A stretch of DNA of 64,000 nt from Christiangramia sediminis (GCF_020552705.1 NZ_JAJBZG010000002.1:62001-126000), one strand, 5' to 3'; counted from the stretch's first letter, positions 1-8,482 are shown. The notes: generated by a model not told the origin, from the letters alone. Made by a program: numbers and translations.

Positions 1-2628
1 ACATTTTCCTAATTCATGATTATTGGAAAAATGACTGGCAGATAATTCTTCTCCTTTATACTGGGCTTTCCTGGAAAAGGCAAATCGCAACAACTTATCT
101 ATTCCGGTCTGTTTGGAAATATCTGAACGTTCGGTAAAACTTTTTTGTTTTCGAGTGACACAAATTGTGGGGCTTAAACCTTCAATATGATCCACTTCAA
201 ACTGAAAATTCACCCCAACCCTGGATTGCTGATAAGAGGAGAATTGCTTGGTCATCTCCTGTAATCCAAAGCCATGTAGTGTATCAATAACCAAAGAAGA
301 TTTTCCTGAGCCTGAAATTCCCGTGATTACCGATAATTGATTCTTCGGAAAATCTATATCCAGATCTTTTAAATAATGGGTTCGAGCACCCTTTATAGAA
401 ATTCTATCTCGTAATTGATCATTTACTTCTTTAAACTCTTGTTTATCGGCTTTCAAGGCATTCTTTACCTGCGTATCACAGGAAGCATTGAAAAGAGGAT
501 GATTTTCAAAACATATAATACCGGCAGTTTGTTTTTTAAGTTCATGCATCGCCTTTATTAACTGACGTACATTTTGCTGGTGTAAACCTATACTGGGTTC
601 TTCAAGCAACAATAATGTCTTTTTAGATTGTTTGGCGAAATGCTTGGTAAGTTTAATTCGTTGTGCTTCTCCACCAGATAAAGTATTAGACGGTTGTCCC
701 AGTTTTACATATCCCAAACCTAACTGTAACATCAGGGATAATATTTTTGTGATCTGCTTTTCCTCGTTAAAAAAGTCGAAAGCCTCCTCTATACTTAGAT
801 CATAGATCTCTGCGATAGTTTTATTATTCCAATGCACTTGCAGTACTTCAGGCTTAAAACGTTTCCCATTACAGCTCGGACAGATCTGATTGATCGTACC
901 CATAACGTTCATTGAAAGTGTGATAACCCCGGCTCCTTCACATGTTTCACATCTTCCGGTCTTGTTATTAAATGAGAAAGCTCCTTTTGCTAATTTCAAC
1001 TTTTTAGCCTCGGCAGATTTAGCCAGAAGATCCCGTATCTTATCGGCTAATCCTGTATAAGTTGCAGGATTACTACGTGGGGTTTTACCAATAGGTTGAT
1101 CTGAAACTGTTAGCAGATTCAAATCTTTCTTTTCGGCGAACTCAGAAAGCAACTCCATTATTTCAGGTGTTTTTCTGCTAATTACGGTCAATTCTCCATT
1201 TTGAGGTTGAAAAGAACCTGCTGAAGTTTGCTTTGGTCTTTTATCAGTTTCTGAAATGGATTTCTTTAATTCAGAAAGTGTTGGACTAAAAAGATCTTCC
1301 GCATTTAAAAATTCCTGAATAGGACCATTGAAGATTACTTCTCCTCCATTTACCCCGGCTTCAGGACCTAATTCAACGATCCATTCAGCAGATCTTATAA
1401 AGTCCAGATCATGCTCCACTACCATCACCGTATTCCCACGACTAATCAATCTTTTCAGAATATGTCTCAAATAATACTGATAATCTTCAGATAAGCCGAT
1501 AGAGGGTTCATCAAATACATATAGAATGCCCTGCAGACTGCTGTTTACCTGCTTGATCAATTTAATTCGCTGGCCATCACCCGAAGAGATATCCAGGCTT
1601 GGAGTGCTTAGCTTATATTCACTCATTCCCAAACGTATCAGATCGTACAATTGAACACAGATCTTATCGGCTAATACCTGCTCCCCTGCAGTATATTTCT
1701 GCTTCGTAAGTAAATCGTACAATTCACTTAAAGAAAGTTCCATCCAATCATTAAAATTCAATCCTTTCCATTTGAATTTTAAATGTTCAGCTTTAATTCG
1801 TGCTCCCTTACAACTGGGACAAACACTGGAACTGGCAAATTTTAGGATATTTGGGTTACGATCCCTCTTCAGAATATCGCTCATAATTGGAAGAATTCCT
1901 TTATAAAACCCTTCTTCCCGGGGCTTTGCTTTAAAACCTTCCCATCTTAAACGCGACTCCAAAGTATGTTTCCCATAAAAAACTTTAATGCGTTCACTCC
2001 CATTGAGCACCACATTCTTTTGATCTTCAGATAATTCTTTCCAGGGCATATCCACATTAAATCCGTGGGCTTCACATACCTTATTCAATTCATCTACTGT
2101 GATCTGAGAATAGACAATATACCCGCCAGGCAAGGTAGTTGTAATGGCGCCCTCCCTAAGCGTTTTGTTTTCATCCCCAACCAGTTTATTAAGGTCGATA
2201 TATTCTGCTTCCCCAATTCCGCGACAGGTTCCGCAAGCTCCTTTTGGATGGTTAAAAGAAAACAATGATTTACTCATCGTTTCAGCCGCGGAATACCGGG
2301 CAAATATGATCCTGAAAACTGAAGCCAGCTCAGACAATGTCCCAAAAGTGGTATTAATAGATTGAAACCTTTTTGACTGCTCCACTTTTATCACCGGGGG
2401 CAAAGCTTCAATATCATCTACTTCGGCAGTTGGGATTAATTGCGCATTTTGTTGATTATATGCAGGAAGGCTTTCTAAAAAATAGCGATAGCCTTCATTA
2501 GCAATGACGTCCATGGCCAGCGATGATTTCCCGGAACCTGATAAACCGGTCACTACAATGAGTTGATTTTCAGGAATGCTTAAATGAATGTTCTTGAGGT
2601 TGTTCTGGTGGGCATTAAGGACGCGCAT
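1..2628 (-). CDS. UvrA-like ABC ATPase (excinuclease A paralog), C-terminus beyond window
   Basis: 876 residues are visible from ATG at 2628 in one uninterrupted frame; the 3' end lies outside the window. Module 1 has Walker A GLSGSGKSS (about 28-36), CxxC pairs at 132/135 and 270/273, a signature SSGDGQRIKL near 350 and Walker B FDEPSIGL near 375. Module 2 has CxxC pairs at 560/563 and 583/586, signature LSGGEAQRIKL near 647 and LLEEPSIGL near 672, but where UvrA carries its second Walker A (about 480-495) it reads ELTVISRKTPE, with no P-loop. A third module starts near 755 with Walker A GISGSGKSS (about 770-778) and stops at a zinc-finger cysteine at the edge. UvrA family ATPases recognise DNA damage. 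The extra module suggests a paralog, possibly for drug resistance or another DNA-related job, rather than the housekeeping UvrA. The family call is secure; the role is not. Confidence 0.85.
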   Translation of the reverse strand, partial: MRVLNAHQNNLKNIHLSIPENQLIVVTGLSGSGKSSLAMDVIANEGYRYFLESLPAYNQQNAQLIPTAEVDDIEALPPVIKVEQSKRFQSINTTFGTLSELASVFRIIFARYSAAETMSKSLFSFNHPKGACGTCRGIGEAEYIDLNKLVGDENKTLREGAITTTLPGGYIVYSQITVDELNKVCEAHGFNVDMPWKELSEDQKNVVLNGSERIKVFYGKHTLESRLRWEGFKAKPREEGFYKGILPIMSDILKRDRNPNILKFASSSVCPSCKGARIKAEHLKFKWKGLNFNDWMELSLSELYDLLTKQKYTAGEQVLADKICVQLYDLIRLGMSEYKLSTPSLDISSGDGQRIKLIKQVNSSLQGILYVFDEPSIGLSEDYQYYLRHILKRLISRGNTVMVVEHDLDFIRSAEWIVELGPEAGVNGGEVIFNGPIQEFLNAEDLFSPTLSELKKSISETDKRPKQTSAGSFQPQNGELTVISRKTPEIMELLSEFAEKKDLNLLTVSDQPIGKTPRSNPATYTGLADKIRDLLAKSAEAKKLKLAKGAFSFNNKTGRCETCEGAGVITLSMNVMGTINQICPSCNGKRFKPEVLQVHWNNKTIAEIYDLSIEEAFDFFNEEKQITKILSLMLQLGLGYVKLGQPSNTLSGGEAQRIKLTKHFAKQSKKTLLLLEEPSIGLHQQNVRQLIKAMHELKKQTAGIICFENHPLFNASCDTQVKNALKADKQEFKEVNDQLRDRISIKGARTHYLKDLDIDFPKNQLSVITGISGSGKSSLVIDTLHGFGLQEMTKQFSSYQQSRVGVNFQFEVDHIEGLSPTICVTRKQKSFTERSDISKQTGIDKLLRFAFSRKAQYKGEELSASHFSNNHELGKC

Positions 2629-2744
2629 AAAGGCTTATTAGTTTTCTTTTGAAAAAAAATAAATATAGAAAGATTTTAAAGTCTTCCTATGTCTTTTGGC
2701 AATTGAAAAAAGATCTTTTAAACCTGATCGAGAAAGTGAAAAAA

Positions 2745-3182
2745 TCAGCCTTCACTTAACACTACTAAAACTATAAAGCTTAAGCTAAAGATCACGTGAG
2801 CCACAATTAACTGAGCATAGAATTTATTTAAATCGATGTCTGGTGGTTGGGGATTAAGATAAAACATCACCTGCCAGCCAAGTATTCCTAAAACTCCCGC
2901 GATAATTCCAGAGATTAAACCGAATATCAAATAGGAAGATAACTCAAAGAAATCCCAGACCAGGGACATAATTACACCAAATACAAAGCCTATAAGCAGA
3001 TGCAGTAACCAGCCCAGGACACTTTTTTTCCCGGCTTTTAGGGGAATCCTACTTGTATTTATTAATTGGTTAAGTAATTCTGGTTCTCTGAAATTATTCC
3101 CCGTGAGCATGGTACATACATAACTAAATGCCGTCATTAATAAAGTCGCCAGAATAGAGAATATCAAAAGCATTTGTATCAA
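2745..3182 (-). CDS. small four-helix membrane protein, unknown function
   Basis: 145 residues, not recognised. Four hydrophobic segments are visible (about 2-24, 55-78, 82-108 and 122-143). A polar loop between the first two contains the basic stretch KAGKKS, and a PQPPDIDLNKFY loop precedes the last helix. It therefore looks like an integral inner-membrane protein. It stands alone, 116 bp downstream of the divergently oriented start region of the UvrA-like gene, and 172 bp separate it from the next minus-strand gene, so it is probably its own transcription unit. No enzyme motif is visible. Being conserved small Bacteroidota membrane protein is an inference from its clean helix pattern and codon use. 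Confidence 0.6.
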   Translation of the reverse strand: MIQMLLIFSILATLLMTAFSYVCTMLTGNNFREPELLNQLINTSRIPLKAGKKSVLGWLLHLLIGFVFGVIMSLVWDFFELSSYLIFGLISGIIAGVLGILGWQVMFYLNPQPPDIDLNKFYAQLIVAHVIFSLSFIVLVVLSEG

Positions 3183-3354
3183 TTAATATCAGGTTTGTAA
3201 AACCAGGTAAAATATTTTTTTTTCAGACTTTTCTAATCTTTTCCTGAAGTTAATAAAACGAATTAAATCTTAAGATTATCAAGACTTAATTCATATGCAT
3301 GATCGCTAAAAAAATAAAAGTCTTTTCAATTTAAAATTATAAAAACCCTAAACT

Positions 3355-3636
3355 TTACGATACGGCATTATCATTCACATAGATTGGCTTAAGACAAATA
3401 AAACTGACCTTTTTTGAAAGTTCATCTTCATATATTATTCTGATCTTATAATTTTCTTTTCTTTCTTCCGGATAAAACTCACCTGTCTTAACATCAAAAC
3501 CGCCATCAGTAGTAAAAGCTATACTATTGATGCTATACTTTTTAATATTTTCTAATATTTCTTGCTCCTTCAAAGTAAAATCATACTTTGTTTTAAGATG
3601 TTCTATAACCTGAAGGTGCTTATCCTGGCAGTGCAT
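3355..3636 (-). CDS. hypothetical small cytosolic protein
   Basis: 93 residues, not recognised. It has no signal peptide or membrane segment and is rich in charged residues (Lys, Glu), with two cysteines, one near the start (HCQDK) and one near the end (FICLKP). The middle part (DGGFDVKTGEFYPEERKEN, then alternating IRIIYED) could form a small beta-rich fold. The gene lies 60 bp upstream of nothing obvious and downstream of the membrane protein at 3697-4254 on the same strand, so co-transcription from 4933 downward is possible. Coding status rests on length and composition only. Confidence 0.5.
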   Translation of the reverse strand: MHCQDKHLQVIEHLKTKYDFTLKEQEILENIKKYSINSIAFTTDGGFDVKTGEFYPEERKENYKIRIIYEDELSKKVSFICLKPIYVNDNAVS

Positions 3637-3696
3637 CGTTTAAATTTTATATAAATACTTAGAGTTTCTAAAAGTTCATATAACCGGCATAAATTT

Positions 3697-4254
3697 TCAG
3701 CCAGACATTTCAGGACTTTTTTCTCTTTCTCTTTCCTTTTCGTTTGAAACCATGCGGTGATCACTCTTAAGTCCAACAATATGAATCATATTGGTAATTG
3801 TGGTATAAAGCATTAGCACCACCGTAATCATAGTCCCGTTAAGAATTGATGACAAAATCAGGCTGATCCAATATATGGCAGAGTACCATTTTACAGAAAC
3901 CTTATCTGCCTCAATAATGGGAATATTAAATAACTGGAACATAACCAAAGCTCCTACTAATAGAACCGTATCTATTTTGGCAATATCGAGTACCTGATAA
4001 TAATGCTCACTTTTAAGTTTTGATTCTGTTCCGGTGCTTATTCCCAATAGTGTCAATAAAAGGGTTAGGATGGTTGCTGAAGCCAGTATGATGGTATTAC
4101 AGAGCATATTAATACCTTCATGAGATGAGATGATCAATTGCTTTGCCTCATAGCCGGAAACCTGACCAATTAAGAAAACTCCCAGGCCAGTAAACATAGT
4201 AGCCACCATTCCTCCATAAAGTGCTTTCTTATTTTCCTGAAAAAAATTTTTCAT
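3697..4254 (-). CDS. four-helix membrane protein, unknown function
   Basis: 185 residues, not recognised. Predicted membrane segments lie at about 11-33, 48-72, 93-116 and 123-157. A highly charged cytoplasmic tail containing KEREREKSPE closes the protein. It starts 16 bp after the stop of the GntA-like gene (4271-4933), on the same strand, so the two are probably one operon; the product may serve as a membrane partner of the heme protein, but nothing in the sequence proves that. No transport or enzyme signature is visible. Confidence 0.6.
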   Translation of the reverse strand: MKNFFQENKKALYGGMVATMFTGLGVFLIGQVSGYEAKQLIISSHEGINMLCNTIILASATILTLLLTLLGISTGTESKLKSEHYYQVLDIAKIDTVLLVGALVMFQLFNIPIIEADKVSVKWYSAIYWISLILSSILNGTMITVVLMLYTTITNMIHIVGLKSDHRMVSNEKEREREKSPEMSG

Positions 4255-4270
4255 TTGTATTTAATCAGTT

Positions 4271-4933
4271 TTAGAATTTATTTAGCAAAGATTTATTAAG
4301 AAAAGGACATACCCATTCCTCACCGGTAGCTTTACCGCTATATTGTTTTGCTTCACTACTCTCGCCAAAATCCTCTAACATAGGATTTATAGAACCCTGC
4401 AGGTGGATATCCCTTTCCCTGATCTTATCCCGCACTTTATGATAAGCTCCCATCTCTCTTAATTTCTCGAACTGAATATGTAGATTAAATGCGATAGACG
4501 GGTAAGGACTCCTTCTGGCTTTTCTGGAACTTTTTGGATGCATTCCCACCACGTAAAAAGCGTGTCCCGCAAGACTGAAACTAAAATTTTCATCTTCTGG
4601 GTCATTACTAACGCTAGGATCCCAGGCATGATTATCGGTCTTATTAAGGTCTGAAAGTTGTTTCCACAGAACTAATTCAAACTCATCTTCATCAACTATT
4701 TTAGAATCAGAGAAAACGGCTATGAATGATTGAAAATCATTAGATTCAAAATCGTAATTTTTAATATAATACTTAAGATCTTTCAAAAGCCTTTGAGTAG
4801 TCGTGGGAAAACCTATTTTGCTATAATCCCGAACAATTACATTTTCCTGACTAAACACGGTTTGAGACATGATACAGGGATGATCCTCTTCCAGGATCCA
4901 CTGACTGTATTTTTTTTCCAGATTAGTCTTCAT
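4271..4933 (-). CDS. YqcI/YcgG (GntA-like) heme-binding protein
   Basis: 220 residues, full length for the YqcI/YcgG family. Hallmarks seen are the N-terminal DHPCIM (His18, Cys20), the central GMHPKSSRKARRSPYPSIAFN followed by HIQFEKLR, and the C-terminal EEWVCPF. In this family GntA is a heme-dependent N-hydroxylase of a guanidino substrate in guanitoxin synthesis, whereas most relatives, including Bacillus YqcI and YcgG, have no assigned substrate. It is cytosolic, with no signal peptide. It lies first in a minus-strand run with the membrane protein at 3697-4254, and divergently from an AraC-type regulator whose start is 172 bp away, so that regulator may control it. Family assignment is firm; the reaction here is unknown, and the rest of a guanitoxin cluster is not seen. 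Confidence 0.8.
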   Translation of the reverse strand: MKTNLEKKYSQWILEEDHPCIMSQTVFSQENVIVRDYSKIGFPTTTQRLLKDLKYYIKNYDFESNDFQSFIAVFSDSKIVDEDEFELVLWKQLSDLNKTDNHAWDPSVSNDPEDENFSFSLAGHAFYVVGMHPKSSRKARRSPYPSIAFNLHIQFEKLREMGAYHKVRDKIRERDIHLQGSINPMLEDFGESSEAKQYSGKATGEEWVCPFLNKSLLNKF

Positions 4934-5105
4934 AATTTCAACTTTTATTTAATTTTTAAAGTTGCCATTTTGAATAAAATATCCTGTGCGTTTTTACGAA
5001 GAGGCTTGACGATATTCTTCTTGTTATGAAAGGTTTAACTCAAATCAATAAAAAACTATCCTGTTGTGTTAATAAATTAGCATAACAAACTTAAACTAAC
5101 CAGTA

Positions 5106-6122
5106 ATGAAGACGATCTCAATAAGAGAAACCACTGCTAGCGGAATTTTACCAAGGTTAGCAGAAGAATTTAATGCAAGCTCGAAGGAACAATATGGAGA
5201 GTATTCTTTGAAAATACCATCTAAACATGGCCAGGGAACTATCTCAGGAATTAATTTCCCAAATGGAGTAGGACTTTTCAAATTTGACCTCCAGTTTAAA
5301 AATGACTTGTGTCTGGATTTTTGTTCCACCCTGGTACACCCCTTTAAATTTATATATGTTATTAATGGTAATCTAACGCATCAATTCACCAATGAAGAAG
5401 TTACCCATGAAATAGATGAAGGCCAATCTGTAATTTTAGGTGCCAGTTATAACAGTGGAAATAAAATTATTTTCCCTGCGAATAAAAAAATCCAGGTCAT
5501 TTTTCTGGATGTGGACCGAAAGAAATTTGTTGACCAACTTACCTTTCCGCTGGAAGAAATGGATGAAATCTATCACCGAATATTTGCAGATACAAATGCC
5601 ATACGCAGCCTCTATCATCACACACAATATAGCCTGAAAATGGCGCATCTGGTTAATGAACTAAACAATTTTAAATCCACTGGTTTAGAAAGAACAAGCT
5701 TTAATGGGGCTAAAGCTTTAGAATTATTAACCTACATGCTTATGTTATATAAGGATGATTCCCAGAATGAAGAGCAACAGACAATTTTGAGAAAAAGAGA
5801 TCTTGTTAGAATAAAAAATGTGGTGCGGGCGATAGATCAGAATATTGCAGAATTAGACAATATAAGTTTGCTTGCTGAAAAAGAACAGATTAGTGAAGTA
5901 AAACTTCAGGAAGGTTTCCAGATATTATTCAACAGTACCGTGCATGAGTACATACAATCAAGACGTTTAGAAACGGCAATGCAGTTATTACTTAAAACCG
6001 ATAAAACAATAAGCGAGATTGTATATGCCATCGGTTTGAATAGTCGCAGTCATTTTTCCAAAATTTTTAAGGAAAGATACGGTGTGTCTCCCCGTAACAT
6101 TAGACAAAATAACAAGGTATGA
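5106..6122 (+). CDS. AraC family transcriptional regulator
   Basis: 338 residues. The C-terminal third (about 235-335) is a double helix-turn-helix of AraC type: a first helix pair around NISLLAEKEQISEVKLQEGF, then the typical second motif ISEIVYAIGLNSRSHFSKIF followed by KERYGVSPRNIR. The N-terminal 220 residues would bind ligand or dimerize. The whole protein is clearly paralogous to the regulator at 14003-15034 (shared GINFPNG near 55-61, FNGAKALELLTYML near 200, KLQEGFQ). The arrangement resembles the PchR-like branch of AraC regulators. The gene diverges from the GntA-like gene, and its stop overlaps the start of the DUF3891 gene by 4 bp, so both of those neighbours are candidate partners or targets. 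Confidence 0.85.
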   Translation: MKTISIRETTASGILPRLAEEFNASSKEQYGEYSLKIPSKHGQGTISGINFPNGVGLFKFDLQFKNDLCLDFCSTLVHPFKFIYVINGNLTHQFTNEEVTHEIDEGQSVILGASYNSGNKIIFPANKKIQVIFLDVDRKKFVDQLTFPLEEMDEIYHRIFADTNAIRSLYHHTQYSLKMAHLVNELNNFKSTGLERTSFNGAKALELLTYMLMLYKDDSQNEEQQTILRKRDLVRIKNVVRAIDQNIAELDNISLLAEKEQISEVKLQEGFQILFNSTVHEYIQSRRLETAMQLLLKTDKTISEIVYAIGLNSRSHFSKIFKERYGVSPRNIRQNNKV

Positions 6123-6856
6123 TTGTCAATGCAAAAAATGAAGGTTGGGAAATATTCTCACATTCTGGTCATGGGTTATTAGCCGGTAAAATTGCGAATG
6201 AAATCCAGGACAGGTATAAAAATGACAATTGGGTAGCTACACTTGTCGCAATAATAGAACATGACGACAGACAGTTGAATTTTGGAGAAAAAAATTATTT
6301 GACCAAAACTGGGGCTCCCAGGGATTTTTTACTCGACACTAGAAGCGTAAATGAAATAGTTAAACGGTCCAAAAGATTACTAAATCAGGCTGAAGAAAAA
6401 TCTACCTGGATAGCGATGCTGATTATTCAGCACCTTAAATTTATTTACGAAGAAGATGCGAAGGATAAAAAAACCATTTTCAATTTTCTGAAAGAATTAG
6501 AAAAGACCCAGCATCAATTTATTAAAGAACATGGTCTTACAAAAGCAGAAGTAGATGCCATATATCAGGTGATGGTATTTGCCGACAGATGTTCGTTGAT
6601 TTTATGTCAGGATGAAATACCAACTAAAAATCGTACCCTCGAAATAAATTCAAGTATTGATGGAAAAAAATTCTGGATAAAAGAAAAAGAGTCATCAGAC
6701 ATACAAATAGAACCATGGATTTTTGAAAAGGATAGTTTTACGCTAAGTGCTGAATATAAACTATTGAAGAAAAATTCCTTTTCCAGTAATAATGAATTTA
6801 AAACCCTGTTGAAGGAAAGTCCTGTACAAATAAAAAAATGGAAATTTAGCAAGTAA
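6119..6856 (+). CDS. DUF3891 family protein
   Basis: 245 residues, cytosolic. The N-terminal pattern HSGHGLLAGKIA (about 15-26), then IIEHDDRQLNF (about 47-57), later IIQHLKF and an AFADRCSL-like helix (VFADRCSLILC), fits the DUF3891 family, which is all-helical with conserved His/Asp residues that could bind metal. The family has no established function. Its ATG sits inside the regulator's stop (ATGA, 6119-6122), which indicates translational coupling to the AraC gene. Assignment is from recalled motifs, so it is moderately sure. Confidence 0.65.
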   Translation: MIVNAKNEGWEIFSHSGHGLLAGKIANEIQDRYKNDNWVATLVAIIEHDDRQLNFGEKNYLTKTGAPRDFLLDTRSVNEIVKRSKRLLNQAEEKSTWIAMLIIQHLKFIYEEDAKDKKTIFNFLKELEKTQHQFIKEHGLTKAEVDAIYQVMVFADRCSLILCQDEIPTKNRTLEINSSIDGKKFWIKEKESSDIQIEPWIFEKDSFTLSAEYKLLKKNSFSSNNEFKTLLKESPVQIKKWKFSK

Positions 6857-6903
6857 TTCACCCCAAGTCCACTTTTACATTGTCAATATTCAAAATTAAA
6901 AAA

Positions 6904-7350
6904 ATGATGGAATTAGATATCTGGGAGTTTATAATAAAAATTGGTGCTGCCGCCTTTAGTGGAGCCTTGATGGGATTGGAACGAGAATATAAAGGAAAAC
7001 CTGCAGGTTTAAAAACTTATTCGCTGGTGGCACTGGGTGCGGCTACTTATATCACTATTTCATTATTGTTTGAAACTTCAGAAAGCACAGATATGACCAG
7101 GATCGTGGGCCAGGTGGTGGTTGGAGTTGGTTTTTTGGGAGCCGGGGTAATTTTACACAATAAGAATAATACCATGGTAAGAGGGCTTGCCACCTCGGCA
7201 ACCATCTGGTGTAGTGCTGCCGCCGGATGCCTGGCGGGGTTCGGTCTCTACCTGCCCTTGCTGGCTTTTACTATTTTTGTTATCCTGATAAATCTGATCT
7301 TTGGATATTTTAATGGCAAATTCAAAGATGAGTCAAATAATAATGAATAA
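6904..7350 (+). CDS. MgtC/SapB family membrane protein
   Basis: 148 residues from ATG at 6904; a TTG 24 bp upstream (6880) is possible, but the extra residues are polar and the ATG at 6904 fits the family better. The protein has about four or five membrane segments. It carries the MgtC/SapB signature: GALMGLEREYKGKPAGLKTY near 20-40, a GVGFLGAGVIL segment near 85 and RGLATSATIWCSAAAG near 103-118. It is short, like the SapB/YhiD forms that lack the C-terminal ACT-like domain of MgtC. Relatives influence Mg2+ homeostasis, acid tolerance or virulence in other bacteria; the substrate is unknown. It follows the AraC/DUF3891 pair by 47 bp and may share their transcript. Confidence 0.85.
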   Translation: MMELDIWEFIIKIGAAAFSGALMGLEREYKGKPAGLKTYSLVALGAATYITISLLFETSESTDMTRIVGQVVVGVGFLGAGVILHNKNNTMVRGLATSATIWCSAAAGCLAGFGLYLPLLAFTIFVILINLIFGYFNGKFKDESNNNE

Positions 7351-7409
7351 TAAAAACTAAGAATGTTTATCTAATATAGATACTACATTTTTAAAGTTTT
7401 TTCTGATTT

Positions 7410-8003
7410 TTGCAGCCATTAGATTCACATAACTCGATATTCCTTAGAGTGCAAAAATTATATAAAAAATTACCTGTTTTCATCTTTCTAGTATTGCATT
7501 TTTTATTTCTCATAATTGCGATATTTGAAAATCAGGGAAAATCTTATCCAGCCATAGTTTTATCTATAATAGCTATTTTCCTTGTTTTTTTCTATTCCAG
7601 GAAGTTAGAAATAGATAATTCCCAACTGAAGAAAATTGATATTCTCCTGGTTCTCTTTTGCGTTCTGGGGGCACTTTTAACTTACTGGTTAAACACTGAA
7701 TTTAAGGTGGGAGCCGTTCTTGCCTCAGGCATTGTAGGTTTATTAGGTTCATTCATACCATTTATCAACAGAAGATCTGATCTTCTACGTGAATTTCCTG
7801 TGCCCTTATATTGTGGTTCTTTTGCAGGGATGACCGCCCCGTTTATTGCAAATGGATATTCTTTTATATTTTTTTCAGGCCTTTTCTGTGGAGTTATTTT
7901 AGTTATTTCTAAGAATACTTTGCACGGCTATGGCGGGAAACTGGGTAGCGTAGCCTTTGGAGGTGTTACTCTAATGTCGTTAATCCTCTTCCTGTTTTTT
8001 TAA
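7410..8003 (+). CDS. six-helix membrane protein, first of a tandem paralogous pair
   Basis: 197 residues from TTG at 7410. An in-frame stop (7404-7406) lies just upstream and there is no ATG near; GTG at 7449 is an alternative start. Six membrane segments are visible. The last four (from about residue 74) align with the whole of the next protein, sharing the pattern of a first helix ending in WLN/YLN, then VGAVLASG, then FAGM, and finally HGYGGKLGS. I do not recognise the family, and no ion-binding charge is obvious apart from the glycine-rich GYGGKLG turn. The stop is one base from the next ATG, so the pair is co-translated and may form a heteromeric membrane complex. Confidence 0.6.
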   Translation: MQPLDSHNSIFLRVQKLYKKLPVFIFLVLHFLFLIIAIFENQGKSYPAIVLSIIAIFLVFFYSRKLEIDNSQLKKIDILLVLFCVLGALLTYWLNTEFKVGAVLASGIVGLLGSFIPFINRRSDLLREFPVPLYCGSFAGMTAPFIANGYSFIFFSGLFCGVILVISKNTLHGYGGKLGSVAFGGVTLMSLILFLFF

Positions 8004-8004
8004 T

Positions 8005-8406
8005 ATGGATATATCACTCATTCTTATTGCGGGAATACTAAGTGCGATAGTCACTTTTTACCTGAACAATCAAATGCAACTCGGCGGGGTAATGGCTTCA
8101 GCAGGAGTTTCTGTTGTTGCAGGAGGCTTTTTCTATTTGTTCCCTGAACTTCTCAATTCTTATTTAACTACGAATTTACCGCTGATTATTATGGGAGCTT
8201 CCTTTGTTGGAATGGCTACTTCCAGAATAATTAAACAAACCTGGATCATTGGAGTTTCAGGATTATTCTTTTCTATAATTTTTCTTTTTACCGGTTCATT
8301 TTTTGAAGGTTATGGAGGTAATCTTGGCACTACCGCTGCTATTTCACTATGCTCTGCCTTCGGACTGAATCTTTTAATAAGAAAGGCTAACTTCTTTAAA
8401 ATTTGA
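8005..8406 (+). CDS. four-helix membrane protein, second of a tandem paralogous pair
   Basis: 133 residues with four membrane segments that correspond to the C-terminal four helices of the preceding protein. The shared features are a first helix ending in YLNNQMQLGGVMAS, a central MGASFVGMAT, and a terminal FEGYGGNLGTTA. The protein therefore looks like the shorter partner produced by an ancient duplication, without the two extra N-terminal helices of its neighbour. The glycine motif GYGG(K/N)LG is the most conserved point. Function is unknown. The start at 8005 is one base after the upstream stop, typical of subunits made together. Confidence 0.6.
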   Translation: MDISLILIAGILSAIVTFYLNNQMQLGGVMASAGVSVVAGGFFYLFPELLNSYLTTNLPLIIMGASFVGMATSRIIKQTWIIGVSGLFFSIIFLFTGSFFEGYGGNLGTTAAISLCSAFGLNLLIRKANFFKI

Positions 8407-8442
8407 ATCCTTAGTTCATATTTCCCTCATTATCTCTAAAAT

Positions 8443-8464
8443 ATACCCACATCAGGGTATTTTC
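8443..8464. terminator. ATACCC-N6-GGGTAT hairpin after the membrane pair
   Basis: A perfect 6-bp inverted repeat (8443-8448 with 8455-8460) and a 6-nt loop, followed by TTTTC on the plus strand. It sits 37 bp after the stop at 8406 and 23 bp before a promoter-like box. It fits a weak intrinsic terminator for the membrane pair but could equally be an operator for the gene at 8514. Confidence 0.4.
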
Positions 8465-8482
8465 TTGAGTTATCCTATCATT

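Noticed and set aside
2065-2365. Two overlapping plus-strand ORFs inside the UvrA-like gene
   Set aside because: They lie fully antisense to strong UvrA motifs, have no homology-like pattern, and disagree in frame with each other.
6880-6903. TTG as start of the MgtC-like gene
   Set aside because: The ATG at 6904 gives the family-typical N-terminus; the extra residues add nothing recognisable.
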